From Serinicoccus kebangsaanensis (GTDB lineage Bacteria; Actinomycetota; Actinomycetes; Actinomycetales; Dermatophilaceae): a stretch of DNA of 64,000 bases. The translations under genes and the position numbers were made by a program. The stretch is taken from positions 62,001 to 126,000 of the forward strand of contig NZ_VSLG01000009.1 of assembly GCF_008919445.1 (NCBI RefSeq), read 5' to 3'. The notes beneath the pieces are model-generated. The model made no database searches, was not told the DNA's origin, and saw only the letters and a program-made list of their open reading frames with translations. Below, one piece after another: positions 1-8,632 of the stretch. Numbering within the stretch: the first letter of the stretch is position 1; the number at the start of each line of letters is the position of its first letter.

Positions 1-14
1 TGCTGGTCCGGTGA
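1..14 (+). CDS. 3' end of the upstream gene, probably nuoM
   Basis: Only the last codons (Leu-Val-Arg-stop) are inside the window. The TGA at 12-14 overlaps the GTG start of nuoN at 11 as GTGA, the coupling expected inside a nuo operon. NuoM normally precedes NuoN, so the identity is inferred from context and not from sequence. Confidence 0.4.
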
Positions 15-1570
15 GGCTCCAGCTCGACCTGGTGGCGGTGCTGCCCGTCCTGGCGCCCGTGCTGGCCGCCGTGCTCGTGCTCCTGGTCGATGTCGCGGTG
101 CCCGGCCGGCGCTCGCCGCACCTCTGGCTCGGGGCGGCCGGCCTGCTGGGGGGCGCGGCCGCGGCCCTTCCCGGGGTGTGGCAGCCGGCGGGGGACACGA
201 GACAGGGGCTGTGCCTGCCCGACGGCTGGTGCGCCTACGCCGCCGACGACCTGACCTCGATGCTGCAGCTCGGCGCCCTGCTCGGGGCTCTGGTGGTGCT
301 CGTGCTGGCGTGGCCGGAGTGGTCCGCCGCCGGCTCCGGGGGAGGGGTGGAGCCCACCGGGCGGGCGCCCGTCGTCACCGCGCTGCTGCTGACCGCCACC
401 GCCGGCGTGGTGGCGGTCCCGGCCGCGGGCGACCTGGGCTCGCTCCTCGTCTCGCTCGAGCTCGCTACCCTCCCCACCGTGGTGCTGGTGGCGCTCGTGC
501 GGACCACCTGGGCCGCCCCACGCAGGGCGCGCGCGGTCGACGGGGCGGTGGCGCTGCTGACCACGTCCCTGGTCTCCTTCGGGCTGCTCGCCCTGGGTGC
601 CGGCTTCTGGGCGGCGGCGACGGGCAGCACCCGGTTCGCCGGCGCGGCATCCGTGGACCACCCCGAGCTGCTCGTCCTCGCCGCGGTGCTGCTGGTCGCC
701 GGGTTGGCCTTCAAGGTGTCCGCCGTGCCGTTCCACGCCTGGACCCCGATCACGTATGCCGCCGCGCCGCTGCCGGTGACGACCTACCTCGCGACCGTGT
801 CGAAGGTGGCCGCGCTCGGCGGCCTGGTCGTCGTGGTCCGCGCGCTCGGCACGGTGGAGGGGACGACGCTCCTGGCGATCGCGCTGCTCGCCGCGGCCTC
901 CATGACCGTGGGGAACCTCGTGGCGCTCACCCAGCAGGACGCGGTCCGGCTGCTGGCCTGGTCCACCGTCGCCCAGGCGGGCTGGGTGCTGCTCCCGCTG
1001 GCGACCCTGTCGTCGAGGGCGGCCAGCGCGGCGGGGTCCTATCTCGTGGTCTACCTCGTGGCCACGTTGCTCGCCTTCGTCGTGGTGGTCGCGGTGGCGG
1101 GGACCGTCCGCCACGGACCGGTCGAGGACCCCGCCGGTCCGGCAGCGGCCACCGCCCTGGCGGCGCACCGCGGGCTGCTGCGGGCGCGCCCGCTGCTCGC
1201 CGTCCCGCTGGGACTGGCGCTGCTGACCCTGGCGGGGCTGCCCCCGGCGGTCGCGGGCGTGGTGGCCAAGGTGGTGGCGCTGCGGCCGGTGCTGGGCGAC
1301 GAGACGTGGTGGCTCGCCGTCGTCGCGGCGCTCAACGTGGCGCTGGGCATCGCGGTCTACCTGCGCTGGCTGGTCGTGCTGGCCTCCTCCGAGGGGTCGC
1401 CGCAGGGGGAGGGACCGGCGGCCGCCGCGGGCGCTGGGGGCGACACCGACGTCCGGACCACCGTCGAGGCGACGACGGGGCCCGCGGTCGACGTGCGCCT
1501 GTGGGTCCTCGTCGGGCTGCTCACCGCCCTGCTGGTCCTGGGCAGCATCGTGCCGCTCGGCACCATCTGA
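11..1570 (+). CDS. nuoN: NADH-quinone oxidoreductase subunit N
   Basis: Last membrane subunit of respiratory complex I, an antiporter-like proton channel in the cytoplasmic membrane. The 519-aa product is almost wholly hydrophobic, with about 14 predicted membrane helices. Residues near 232-270 carry the family motif region (FKVSAVPFHAW followed by TTYLATVSKVAA), including the lysine and histidine in broken helices used for proton transfer. The GTG start overlaps the preceding stop, as expected for the end of a nuo operon. A Gly/Ala-rich hydrophilic loop near residues 455-480 is less typical and is the least conserved-looking part. No further nuo gene follows. Confidence 0.93.
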   Translation: MRLQLDLVAVLPVLAPVLAAVLVLLVDVAVPGRRSPHLWLGAAGLLGGAAAALPGVWQPAGDTRQGLCLPDGWCAYAADDLTSMLQLGALLGALVVLVLAWPEWSAAGSGGGVEPTGRAPVVTALLLTATAGVVAVPAAGDLGSLLVSLELATLPTVVLVALVRTTWAAPRRARAVDGAVALLTTSLVSFGLLALGAGFWAAATGSTRFAGAASVDHPELLVLAAVLLVAGLAFKVSAVPFHAWTPITYAAAPLPVTTYLATVSKVAALGGLVVVVRALGTVEGTTLLAIALLAAASMTVGNLVALTQQDAVRLLAWSTVAQAGWVLLPLATLSSRAASAAGSYLVVYLVATLLAFVVVVAVAGTVRHGPVEDPAGPAAATALAAHRGLLRARPLLAVPLGLALLTLAGLPPAVAGVVAKVVALRPVLGDETWWLAVVAALNVALGIAVYLRWLVVLASSEGSPQGEGPAAAAGAGGDTDVRTTVEATTGPAVDVRLWVLVGLLTALLVLGSIVPLGTI

Positions 1571-1596
1571 CCTACGGCGCCTGCACCTGCGCGCCG

Positions 1597-1651
1597 AGTG
1601 GCCCAGTTGTGCGCCCGATCAGGCCCCGTATGCCGACCGGAGTGGGCCACT
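1597..1651. terminator. Inverted repeat after nuoN, possible terminator
   Basis: AGTGGCCCA at 1597-1605 is matched by TGGGCCACT at 1643-1651, with a 37-base spacer that contains a GTATGC hexamer. It lies 27 bases after the nuoN stop. There is no T-run, so termination is a guess. The 1571-1908 gap holds this repeat, the weak small frame noted separately, and nothing else I can name. Confidence 0.35.
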
Positions 1652-1664
1652 GGGTACCTCCCAG

Positions 1665-1835
1665 TCACCCAGGCCGGCGTGGCTGCTCGAGATCGGCGAC
1701 GCGGGCCGTGGCCCGCGTGCTACCCGCCGCCAGCTCTACCGAGAGGTTGGCCGTCCAGTGCGCCGTGAACGACTGGACCTCCTGCAGCCCTTCGAGCCGT
1801 GCGAGACGTGCCTCGAGGTCGTGGGTGTGAGTCAT
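1665..1835 (-). CDS. Possible small protein or gene remnant
   Basis: A 56-codon frame begins at an ATG near 1835 (MTHTHDLEARLARLEGLQEV) and ends at 1665. The first half has the charged, heptad-like look of the N-termini of SnoaL-like or NTF2-like proteins. The rest does not resemble anything I know and there is no Shine-Dalgarno sequence. It may be a decayed gene fragment or chance in high-GC DNA. It sits opposite the nuoN-htpX gap. Confidence 0.22.
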   Translation of the reverse strand: MTHTHDLEARLARLEGLQEVQSFTAHWTANLSVELAAGSTRATARVADLEQPRRPG

Positions 1836-1908
1836 CGGTCCATCGTGTCTAGGGGTCCGACAGGCATACCTCGGGAACACCGGCCCGACACCCCGTCGTT
1901 GACCTGGC

Positions 1909-2778
1909 ATGCACAAGCACTACAACGGGCTGAAGACGACGTTCCTCTTCGGCGCCATCTGGGCGATCTTCCTCGGGATGGGAGCCCTGCTCGGCGGCAA
2001 CTGGATCTGGATCTTCGCCGTCTTCGGGCTGGCGACGACCGCCTACAGCTACTGGAACTCGGACAAGCTGGCGATCCGTGCCATGCGCGCCCGGCCGGTC
2101 ACCCGCGAGCAGCAGCCGGCGATGTACCGCATCGTCGAGGAGCTGTCCGAGCAGGCGGGCAAGCCGATGCCGCGCCTCTACGTCAGCCCGACCGCGGCGC
2201 CCAACGCCTTCGCCACCGGCCGCAACCCGGACAACGCCGCGGTGTGCTGCACCGAGGGCATACTCCACCTGCTCGACGAGCGGGAGCTGCGCGGTGTCCT
2301 CGGTCACGAGCTGATGCACGTCTACAACCGCGACATCCTGACCAGCTCGATCGCGGCCGGCATCGCCGGCGTCATCACCTCGGTCGCCCAGATGGCGCTC
2401 TTCTTCGGCGGGAGCCGGGAGAACGGCGGCAACCCGCTGGCCATGCTCGCCATGGCGCTGCTGGCGCCGTTCGCCGCGACCGTGGTGCAGCTGGCGATCA
2501 GCAGGACGCGGGAGTACGACGCGGACGAGGACGGGGCCCAGCTCACGGGTGACCCGCTCGCGCTGGCTTCCGCGCTGCGCAAGCTGGAGGCGGGCACCGC
2601 CCGCGCCCCGCTGGCGCCCGAGCGGCAGGTGGTCAACGCCAGCCACATGATGATCGCCAACCCGTTCCGCGCCCGTGACGTCACCAAGATGTTCGCCACC
2701 CACCCGCCGATGGACCAGCGGATCTCCCGGCTGGAGCAGATGGCCCGGGGCAGCCAGCCCGGCATCGAGCGCCTCTGA
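1909..2778 (+). CDS. htpX: M48 membrane metalloprotease HtpX
   Basis: Zinc protease of the cytoplasmic membrane that degrades misfolded membrane proteins. The 289-aa protein has two N-terminal membrane helices (about residues 12-29 and 32-48), the HELMH zinc site at 133-137, two further hydrophobic segments (about 147-166 and 176-197), and the third zinc ligand region REYDADEDG at 201-209, all in HtpX order and length. I see no clear Shine-Dalgarno sequence before the ATG at 1909. It stands alone downstream of nuoN, and the next gene faces it. Confidence 0.93.
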   Translation: MHKHYNGLKTTFLFGAIWAIFLGMGALLGGNWIWIFAVFGLATTAYSYWNSDKLAIRAMRARPVTREQQPAMYRIVEELSEQAGKPMPRLYVSPTAAPNAFATGRNPDNAAVCCTEGILHLLDERELRGVLGHELMHVYNRDILTSSIAAGIAGVITSVAQMALFFGGSRENGGNPLAMLAMALLAPFAATVVQLAISRTREYDADEDGAQLTGDPLALASALRKLEAGTARAPLAPERQVVNASHMMIANPFRARDVTKMFATHPPMDQRISRLEQMARGSQPGIERL

Positions 2779-2809
2779 CCCAGCCCAACCTCGCCCAGCC
2801 GTGAGGCCG

Positions 2810-3754
2810 TCAGCGCTCGACGGGCTCGCCGCGCACCGCCCGCGCGGGTGGCCGTGCGCCCCGGATGCTCGCCACCATGTCCACCACCCGGCGGGTCGCG
2901 CGCACGTCGTGGGCGCGGAACACCGCCGTCCCGAGCCAGGCGGCCACGGCGGTCGCGGCGAGGGTGCCCTCCAACCGGTCGTCCGCCTCGAGGTCGAGGG
3001 TCTCGCCGACGAAGTCCTTGCGGGACAGCGCCTGCAGCACGGGGTGGCCCAGCGCCGCCACGTCGGCGGTGTGCCTCAGCGTCGTCAGCGAGTGCCGGGT
3101 CGTCTTGCCGAAGTCCAGGGTCGGGTCCACCAGCACCCGCTCGGCCGGCACACCGGCGTCCACCGCCACCTGCGCGCCCCGCGCGAGCACGGCCACGACG
3201 TCGCGGACCACGGCGAGCTCGTCGTCCCCCTCGGCGTCGGCATACCGCACCGAGACCGGGTCGGTGCGCGGCGGGAGCCCACCGGTGTGCGAGACCACGA
3301 CTCCCGCCCCGATCCGCGCCGCGGTCCGCACCAGCTCGGGGTCGTGACCGGCCCAGGTGTCGTTGACCAGGTCCACGAGCCCGTCCGCCGCCCGCGCCAC
3401 CTCGCTGCGCCAGGTGTCCAGCGACAGCACCAGGTCCGGGTATGCGCGGCGGGCCGCCTCCAGGAAGGGGAGGACCCGGTCGATCTCCTCGGCGGCGTCG
3501 ACCGACTCACCCTCCTGGCCGGCCCGGACCCCACCCACGTCCACGATGTCGGCCCCCTCGGCCACCGCGGTCCGCAGCGTCGTCAGCGCGTCCTCGAGGG
3601 TGGCGTGCCGGTTCCCGGACCAGAAGGAGTCACGCGTGCGGTTGACGATCGCCATCACCGCGGGTCGGCCGGCGTCGAAGCGCTGGCCGCGCAGCACCAG
3701 GGCCGGGGGGTCGGGGAGCTGGAGGGGGACGACGGCGGGGGTCACGCCCGCCAT
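2810..3754 (-). CDS. folP2: Dihydropteroate synthase paralogue, FolP2 type
   Basis: A 314-aa TIM-barrel protein of the pterin-binding family. The first strand motif reads MAIVNRTRDSF (34-44) where true DHPS has VTPDSF, and the IDVGG, NDTWAG and VVSHTGG segments match mycobacterial FolP2 far better than FolP1. From family knowledge, FolP2 proteins are reported not to replace the main DHPS, so a role in folate synthesis should not be assumed. The change from Pro to Arg in the pterin loop adds to that doubt. The gene is not next to folE, folB or folK and runs towards htpX. Confidence 0.85.
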   Translation of the reverse strand: MAGVTPAVVPLQLPDPPALVLRGQRFDAGRPAVMAIVNRTRDSFWSGNRHATLEDALTTLRTAVAEGADIVDVGGVRAGQEGESVDAAEEIDRVLPFLEAARRAYPDLVLSLDTWRSEVARAADGLVDLVNDTWAGHDPELVRTAARIGAGVVVSHTGGLPPRTDPVSVRYADAEGDDELAVVRDVVAVLARGAQVAVDAGVPAERVLVDPTLDFGKTTRHSLTTLRHTADVAALGHPVLQALSRKDFVGETLDLEADDRLEGTLAATAVAAWLGTAVFRAHDVRATRRVVDMVASIRGARPPARAVRGEPVER

Positions 3755-3770
3755 CGTCCCACCTGCCGGG

Positions 3771-5147
3771 TCACTCCCAGGAGATCCAGTCGATCGCCTC
3801 GTCGGCCACCGCCATCACCGGATAGCTCATCCCGTCGGCGGTCGTGAGCCTCCAGGTCGGGACCTCCATGCTGCCGGCCTCGGTGTAGATGCTGGCCTGC
3901 ACGAGCTTGGCACCGGTGACCTCCTTGTCCTTGAGCAGCAGCGGGAGCCTCATGCCGTCCTCGATCTCCGGGGTCGGCGGCAGGTCGGGCTCGATGAACC
4001 GCACCCCGCTGCCCGAGGTGTCCTCCTCGAGGTCCTCCGGGAGCTGGACGCCGTAGTGCATCGAGAACACGTCGTCCTGGTAGCGCTGCACGGCCTCGAC
4101 CGGTGAGATCACGGGGTAGTCCCCGATCGAGACCATCTCGCCGATGCCGGCGTTGGCGTCCAGGACGACGCCGGACGGGCCGACGCGGACGAACAGGTGC
4201 AGGGGTCCGTAGGCGCCACCGGGGGGAGCTCCCTCGACGTAGACCTCCGTGGACGACGGGTCCATCTCGTCCACCCGGAAGGTGTAGCCCTCGAGGGACA
4301 GCCCGGCCCGGGTGAGGAAGTCGACGGCTGCCGTGCGGGCCTCCTCCTGCGTGGGGCGGGGGCCGGTCAGCTCGGTGCAGTCGGCCGCGGACGGCAGCGG
4401 GGTGTCGGCGCCGAACGTCTCCTGCCAGAACTCGGTGAAGAACTCCTCGTCGGCCTCGATCATGGTGAGCGTGTCGCCGCACTCGGAGGAGGAGAAGAAG
4501 TCGGAGTAGGTCAGCTGCAGCCCTCCGCCCTCGTTCGTCGCGATGATGAAGCGCCCTGTCTCCGCGTCGGCGATGCCCTCGCCCTCGGGGAGGAACTCCA
4601 CGTCGTTCGGGATCGGCACGCCCTGCAGGTCCAGCGCCCCTGCCCACGCCTCCACGAAGGCTGCCGGGTCCTCGTCGCTGCGCAGCACCCGGACCTGGCC
4701 GGTGGACCGCTCGTCGGAGAGGTCGGGCCCGGGGACCAGGCGCACCGGACCGGGGTCGTAGGGCTCCGGGGCCGACTCGCTGCCCGAGCTCTCCACCGAG
4801 GCGGAGGCGCCCATCTCTGCGCTCACACCGGCCTCGACGCCGCCACCGGCCGGCGCGAGCAGCCCGCCCTGGTCCGCGACGAGGAGGGTGTCGGTCGATC
4901 GCTGGGCCCCGAGGACATACCCTCCCGCGCCGATGGCGAGCGCGGCGATGCAGGCCGCGGCCACCCAGGGTGCCCGGATCACCGGGTCGCGCAGCAGGTC
5001 GTCGACCTGTGCGGTCGAGTCGCCGCGCTGGCTCGCCGGTGCCCGGTGCGCGATGAGGGAGCGCAGCCGACCGAGGTCGGGGTGCGATCCCGTCGCCGGG
5101 TCGCTGCGCTGCAGCCGGTGCAGGGCCTCGTCGTCGTGCTGGACCAT
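3771..5147 (-). CDS. Membrane-anchored partner of the ECF sigma factor (probable anti-sigma)
   Basis: 458-aa protein with a charged cytoplasmic N-terminus of about 58 residues, one membrane helix (about 59-80) and a large extracytoplasmic domain rich in acidic residues. The ATG at 5147 is preceded by AAGGAG. It lies 58 bp after the sigma-factor stop, in the arrangement typical of sigma and anti-sigma pairs. No HxxxCxxC zinc motif is visible, so it is not a classical zinc anti-sigma factor. The outer domain resembles nothing I can name and could sense an envelope signal. The role is inferred from position and topology. Confidence 0.72.
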   Translation of the reverse strand: MVQHDDEALHRLQRSDPATGSHPDLGRLRSLIAHRAPASQRGDSTAQVDDLLRDPVIRAPWVAAACIAALAIGAGGYVLGAQRSTDTLLVADQGGLLAPAGGGVEAGVSAEMGASASVESSGSESAPEPYDPGPVRLVPGPDLSDERSTGQVRVLRSDEDPAAFVEAWAGALDLQGVPIPNDVEFLPEGEGIADAETGRFIIATNEGGGLQLTYSDFFSSSECGDTLTMIEADEEFFTEFWQETFGADTPLPSAADCTELTGPRPTQEEARTAAVDFLTRAGLSLEGYTFRVDEMDPSSTEVYVEGAPPGGAYGPLHLFVRVGPSGVVLDANAGIGEMVSIGDYPVISPVEAVQRYQDDVFSMHYGVQLPEDLEEDTSGSGVRFIEPDLPPTPEIEDGMRLPLLLKDKEVTGAKLVQASIYTEAGSMEVPTWRLTTADGMSYPVMAVADEAIDWISWE

Positions 5148-5205
5148 GATCGGTCTCCTTCGGGAGCGGTGGGCGTCGTGGTGGCCGGGGCGGTGCCGGG
5201 CCAGG

Positions 5206-5745
5206 TCAGTGGTCGTGCTCCCACGCCTCGCGCAGCCGGGCGCGGGCACGGGAGAGGGCGGCGGCCGCGCCGCCCCGGGTGAGGCCGAGCGCCTGGGCCA
5301 GGCCGTTGCCGTCCAACCCCTCCCAGGCGTGCAGCATGAGGATCGACCGGTCCCGCGTGCTGAGGCGGCTCATGGCCCGGCGCACCTCGTCGTCCGCCAT
5401 GACCAGGTCGGCCGGGTCGACGCTGCGCACGTGCTGCCTCCCGTCCTCCTGGTAGTCGGAGAGGAGGGTCAGCGTGGGTCTGCGCCGATGGTTGGCCAGG
5501 ACGTAGGCGGAGGTGCGGTAGAGCCACGGGAGCTCGAACCCGGCGGGGATCTTCTCCCGGCGCCGCCACGCGGTCGCGAAGACCTCGGCGGCGAGGTCCT
5601 CGACGTCGCTGGCAGGAGCGCGTCGCACGAAGTACCGGTGGACCTGCGTCGCGTGCTGGGCGAAGAAGGCGTCGAACCAGGTGGTGTCCCGGGGATCCCC
5701 CGGGCTTCCCGTGTCCGGCTCGTCACCGGCGAGGCGTAGCGGCAT
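5206..5745 (-). CDS. ECF-family RNA polymerase sigma factor
   Basis: 179-aa sigma-70 family protein of the short extracytoplasmic-function type. Region 2 covers about residues 30-95 (FVRRAPASDVEDLAAEVFATAW) and region 4 about 125-176, with the helix-turn-helix GLAQALGLTRGGAAAALSRA. There is no region 3 and no C-terminal extension. AGGAG precedes the ATG at 5745. It is cotranscribed with the membrane protein that follows. Such pairs usually control their own promoter, but I could not identify a convincing ECF promoter upstream. Confidence 0.9.
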   Translation of the reverse strand: MPLRLAGDEPDTGSPGDPRDTTWFDAFFAQHATQVHRYFVRRAPASDVEDLAAEVFATAWRRREKIPAGFELPWLYRTSAYVLANHRRRPTLTLLSDYQEDGRQHVRSVDPADLVMADDEVRRAMSRLSTRDRSILMLHAWEGLDGNGLAQALGLTRGGAAAALSRARARLREAWEHDH

Positions 5746-5840
5746 CGCTCCTCCTGCGGTGCATGGGCGGACCCTGCTGGCCCGTCACCTGCACTATGTC
5801 GGTCCCGACGCCCCTGTTGCACGGACGGGGCGGACAGCAG

Positions 5841-5869
5841 AACGGGCACCGGTCTCCCGGTGCCCGTTC
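5841..5869 (-). terminator. Terminator of tRNA-Tyr
   Basis: An 11-bp perfect stem (AACGGGCACCG paired with CGGTGCCCGTT) starts 9 bases beyond the 3' end of tRNA-Tyr. The hairpin reads equally on both strands and separates the tRNA from the sigma-factor promoter region. Confidence 0.7.
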
Positions 5870-5877
5870 TCGGTGGG

Positions 5878-5960
5878 TGGCAGGTGCAGGATTCGAACCT
5901 GCGTAGGCATACGCCGACGGATTTACAGTCCGCTTCCATTGGCCGCTCGGACAACCTGCC
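5878..5960 (-). tRNA. tRNA-Tyr (GTA)
   Basis: Cloverleaf of 83 bases with a seven-pair acceptor (GGCAGGT with ACCTGCC), anticodon GTA in the loop CTGTAAA, a long variable arm as required for a class II tRNA, and a T arm with GGTTCGAATCC. The CCA end is not encoded. The variable arm contains the GTATGC hexamer discussed in the findings. Confidence 0.95.
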
Positions 5961-6056
5961 AGTGCGCGAAGCGCGGGTGACATGCTAACAGTCACACCCC
6001 CGGTGGTCCGAACCCGCGAGAGGGCCGCCACCGACCACGACACAGGAGGTATGCCC

Positions 6057-6554
6057 ATGGCCGACTCGTCCTTCGACATCGTCAGCAAGGTCGATCACCA
6101 GGAGGTCGCGAACGCCGTCAACCAGGCCGCCAAGGAGATCGGCAACCGCTACGACTTCCGCGGCGTCGGGGCCCGGGTGGAGCTGTCCGGCGAGAGCATC
6201 TCGATGGCCGCCAACAGCGAGGAGCGCTGCAAGGCGGTGCTCGACGTGCTGCAGACCAAGCTGGTCAAGCGAGGCGTCTCCCTGAAGCACCTGGACTACA
6301 CGCACGACGGTGAGCCGTATGCCTCGGGCAAGGAGTTCCGGCTCGAGGCCGCCCTCAAGAGCGGGATCTCCTCCGAGAACGCCAAGAAGATCGGCAAGAT
6401 CATCCGGGACGAGGGACCGAAAGGCGTCAAGGCCCAGATCCAGGGGGACGAGCTGCGGGTGACGTCGAAGTCGCGGGACGACCTGCAGGCCGTGCAGCGG
6501 CTGCTCAAGGAGAAGGACCTCGACGTCGCGCTGCAGTTCACCAACTACCGCTGA
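6057..6554 (+). CDS. yajQ: YajQ-family cyclic di-GMP-binding protein
   Basis: 165-aa protein opening [17 protein letters not shown], with the family's two ferredoxin-like repeats and the NRYDFRG and [15 protein letters not shown] segments. YajQ proteins bind nucleotides, and some members act as cyclic di-GMP receptors; the role in actinobacteria is not settled. Of two ATGs (6051 and 6057), the second is chosen because AGGAGG at 6044-6049 is correctly spaced from it and only one base from the first. The stop overlaps the next start as TGATG. Confidence 0.92.
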   Translation: MADSSFDIVSKVDHQEVANAVNQAAKEIGNRYDFRGVGARVELSGESISMAANSEERCKAVLDVLQTKLVKRGVSLKHLDYTHDGEPYASGKEFRLEAALKSGISSENAKKIGKIIRDEGPKGVKAQIQGDELRVTSKSRDDLQAVQRLLKEKDLDVALQFTNYR

Positions 6555-6943
6555 TGCCCAGCGTCCACGTCGGCACGACGATCGGGCGCGACCCGGCGGC
6601 GGTCTACGACTATGCCGCCGACCCGCAGCATCTCCCTGCCTGGGCGGCCGGTCTGGCGGAGGGCGAGGTCGTGGACGAAGGCGGTTCCGTGGTCGTGCAC
6701 TCGCCCATGGGGCGGGTCCGGGTCCGCTTCGCGCCGCGCAACGGCCTCGGCGTGCTGGACCACGAGGTCACGCTGCCCTCCGGTGAGACGGTGCTGAACC
6801 CGATGCGGGTGCTGCCCCACCCCGAGGGTGCCGAGGTGGTGTTCACGGTGCGCCAGCGGGACGTCTCCGACGAGGACTTCCACCGTGACGTCGCGGCCGT
6901 GGAGGCCGACCTGGAGCGTCTGCGCGCGGTGCTGGAGGGCTGA
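6554..6943 (+). CDS. SRPBCC (START-like) domain protein
   Basis: 129-aa protein with the START/polyketide-cyclase fold pattern: an N-terminal strand and helix (TTIGRDPAAVYDYAADPQHLPAWA), central antiparallel strands (SPMGRVRVRFAPRNGLGVLDHEV), and a long C-terminal helix (EDFHRDVAAVEADLERLRAVL). The family binds hydrophobic ligands. No ligand can be named here. It is translationally coupled to the YajQ gene. Confidence 0.75.
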   Translation: MPSVHVGTTIGRDPAAVYDYAADPQHLPAWAAGLAEGEVVDEGGSVVVHSPMGRVRVRFAPRNGLGVLDHEVTLPSGETVLNPMRVLPHPEGAEVVFTVRQRDVSDEDFHRDVAAVEADLERLRAVLEG

Positions 6944-7004
6944 GCGGCGACGCCGGGCGCGCCCCCGGGGGGCACCGACGACAGGTGCACAGTGCCGACC
7001 GCTG

Positions 7005-7056
7005 GAATTCGACCGTGCTTTTCGTCGCCATGGCGACGAAAAGCACGGTCGAATTC
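7005..7056. repeat. Perfect 52-bp palindrome
   Basis: The sequence from GAATTCGACCGTGC onwards is its own reverse complement for 26 bp on each side of the centre CCA|TGG, with no spacer. It lies between the stops of two convergent genes (6943 and 7111). It could act as a bidirectional terminator, but it has no T-run and is longer than the other terminators in the window. The centre GTCGCCATGGCGAC recurs almost unchanged in the palindrome at 13682-13741, whose arms are unrelated. Confidence 0.9.
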
Positions 7057-7110
7057 GGGCGAGGGTGGGGGAGGTGCCGAGAAGGAGGCCGGCGGAGGGC
7101 GACGGTGCGG

Positions 7111-8628
7111 TCAGCGCTCGGCGTGCCGGAGCGTGACCCAGGCGGTCAGCGCGGCCGCCGCCACGAGCACCGCACCCGCCGTGCTCGTGACCCCGACGCC
7201 CGCGTCGAAGGCGGTGCGGGCCGCCTCGAGCAGCGCCGGGTCCCCGGTCCGCTCCGCCGCGGCGACGGCGCCGCCCAGGGTCTCCCGCGCGGCCGTGGCC
7301 GAGCCCGGGTCGGTGCCGGCAGGGATGACGAGCGAGGACCGGTAGACCGCGGTGAGCAGTCCGCCCAGCACGGTGGTGCCGAGGACGGCACCGAACTCGT
7401 ATGCCGTCTCGCTCACCGCGGAGGCCGCGCCGGCCTTCGCCGGAGGGACGGCGGTGAGGATCTGGTCGTTCGAGATCGTCTCGGCGGCGCCGATGCCCAG
7501 ACCGAGCAGGGCGAAGGCGAGCGCGATGTGCGGGACCGTGATGGTGGCTCCGGACGCGGCGAGCAGCGCGTAGGCGGCGAACGAGAAGGACAGGCCGCCC
7601 ACGACCGCGAGGGCCGGCCGCACGTGCCTCACCACCCGCACCACGAGCAGCCCGGCGGCGATCATGGCGACCACCCCGGGGACGAGCACGAGCGAGGCCT
7701 CGAGCGCGGGCATACCCTCGACCAGCTGCAGGTGCTGGGTGACGAAGAAGAGGAAGCCGGTCAGCGCGACGATGCTCAGCAGGTTGACCGCCAGGGCGCC
7801 GGAGAAGGCCGGGACCGCGAAGAGGTGGACATCCAGCATCGGGTCGACCGCCCGGCGCATGCGGCGGACGAAACCCGCACCGGCGAGCACGGCAGCCACG
7901 AGGACGGCGAGGGCGACCGCGTCCACGCCGTCCACCGCCACGTGCTTGACCGCCCAGGCGATGCCGCCCAGAGCCACCATGGACAGCGCCATGCCGACCA
8001 CGTCGATTTGGCCGGGCGCCGGGTCCCGGGACTCGCGGATGAGGAACGGGCCGAGGACGAGCAGGGGCACCAGGATCGGGACGGCCACGAGGAAGACCGC
8101 GCCCCAGTGGAAGTGCGCCAGCAGGACGCCGCCCACCACCGGGCCCAGGGCCGAGCCGACGGAGAAGGCGGTGGCCCAGATCGCGATGGCGAGCCGGCGC
8201 TGGGTCCGGTCCAGGAACATCGAGCGGAGCAGCGACAGGGTGGCCGGCATGAGGGTGGCACCGAAGATCCCCAGGCCCACCCGGGCCAGGAGGAGCAGCT
8301 CGGCGGTCGGGGCGAACGCGGCCAGGGCCGAGACCCCGGCGAAACCGGTCGCGCCGACGAGCAGGATGCGGCGCCGGCCGACCCGGTCCCCGACCGTCCC
8401 CATCGTCACCAGCAGCGTCGCCAGCACCAACGGGTAGGCGTCGATCAGCCACAGCTGCTGGGCGGCGGAGGGGGAGAGAACCTGCGCGATCTGCGGCAGG
8501 GCGAAGTTGAGCACCGTGGTGTCGATCGAGATGAGGAGCACGGGCAGCATGAGCACGGCCAGGCCGGCCCAGTCACGGCGGGTGGCCCGGGGTGCCGCGT
8601 CGCGCGTCAGGAGAGGAGTGGTCGTCAC
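7111..8628 (-). CDS. MFS drug efflux transporter, DHA2 family
   Basis: 505-aa inner-membrane transporter with about 14 hydrophobic helices, the length typical of the DHA2 (QacA/SmvA-like) drug:H+ antiporters. It has the loop 2-3 motif GDRVGRRRILL and the helix-5 signature GSALGPVVGG, which are specific for exporters. The GTG at 8628 is chosen over the longer frame because TATAGT lies 7 bases upstream, giving a leaderless transcript, and because the extension would translate the operator. It is divergent from a TetR gene, so it is probably induced by a compound that the regulator binds. Confidence 0.88.
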   Translation of the reverse strand: MTTTPLLTRDAAPRATRRDWAGLAVLMLPVLLISIDTTVLNFALPQIAQVLSPSAAQQLWLIDAYPLVLATLLVTMGTVGDRVGRRRILLVGATGFAGVSALAAFAPTAELLLLARVGLGIFGATLMPATLSLLRSMFLDRTQRRLAIAIWATAFSVGSALGPVVGGVLLAHFHWGAVFLVAVPILVPLLVLGPFLIRESRDPAPGQIDVVGMALSMVALGGIAWAVKHVAVDGVDAVALAVLVAAVLAGAGFVRRMRRAVDPMLDVHLFAVPAFSGALAVNLLSIVALTGFLFFVTQHLQLVEGMPALEASLVLVPGVVAMIAAGLLVVRVVRHVRPALAVVGGLSFSFAAYALLAASGATITVPHIALAFALLGLGIGAAETISNDQILTAVPPAKAGAASAVSETAYEFGAVLGTTVLGGLLTAVYRSSLVIPAGTDPGSATAARETLGGAVAAAERTGDPALLEAARTAFDAGVGVTSTAGAVLVAAAALTAWVTLRHAER

Positions 8629-8632
8629 CGCA

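Noticed and set aside
178-1830. Arg/Gly-rich long frame overlapping nuoN
   Set aside because: It is a shifted reading of nuoN with typical high-GC shadow composition and no recognisable motif.
5982-6056. Longer YajQ-family protein starting near 5982
   Set aside because: The extra residues do not match the family, and AGGAGG fits only the start at 6057.
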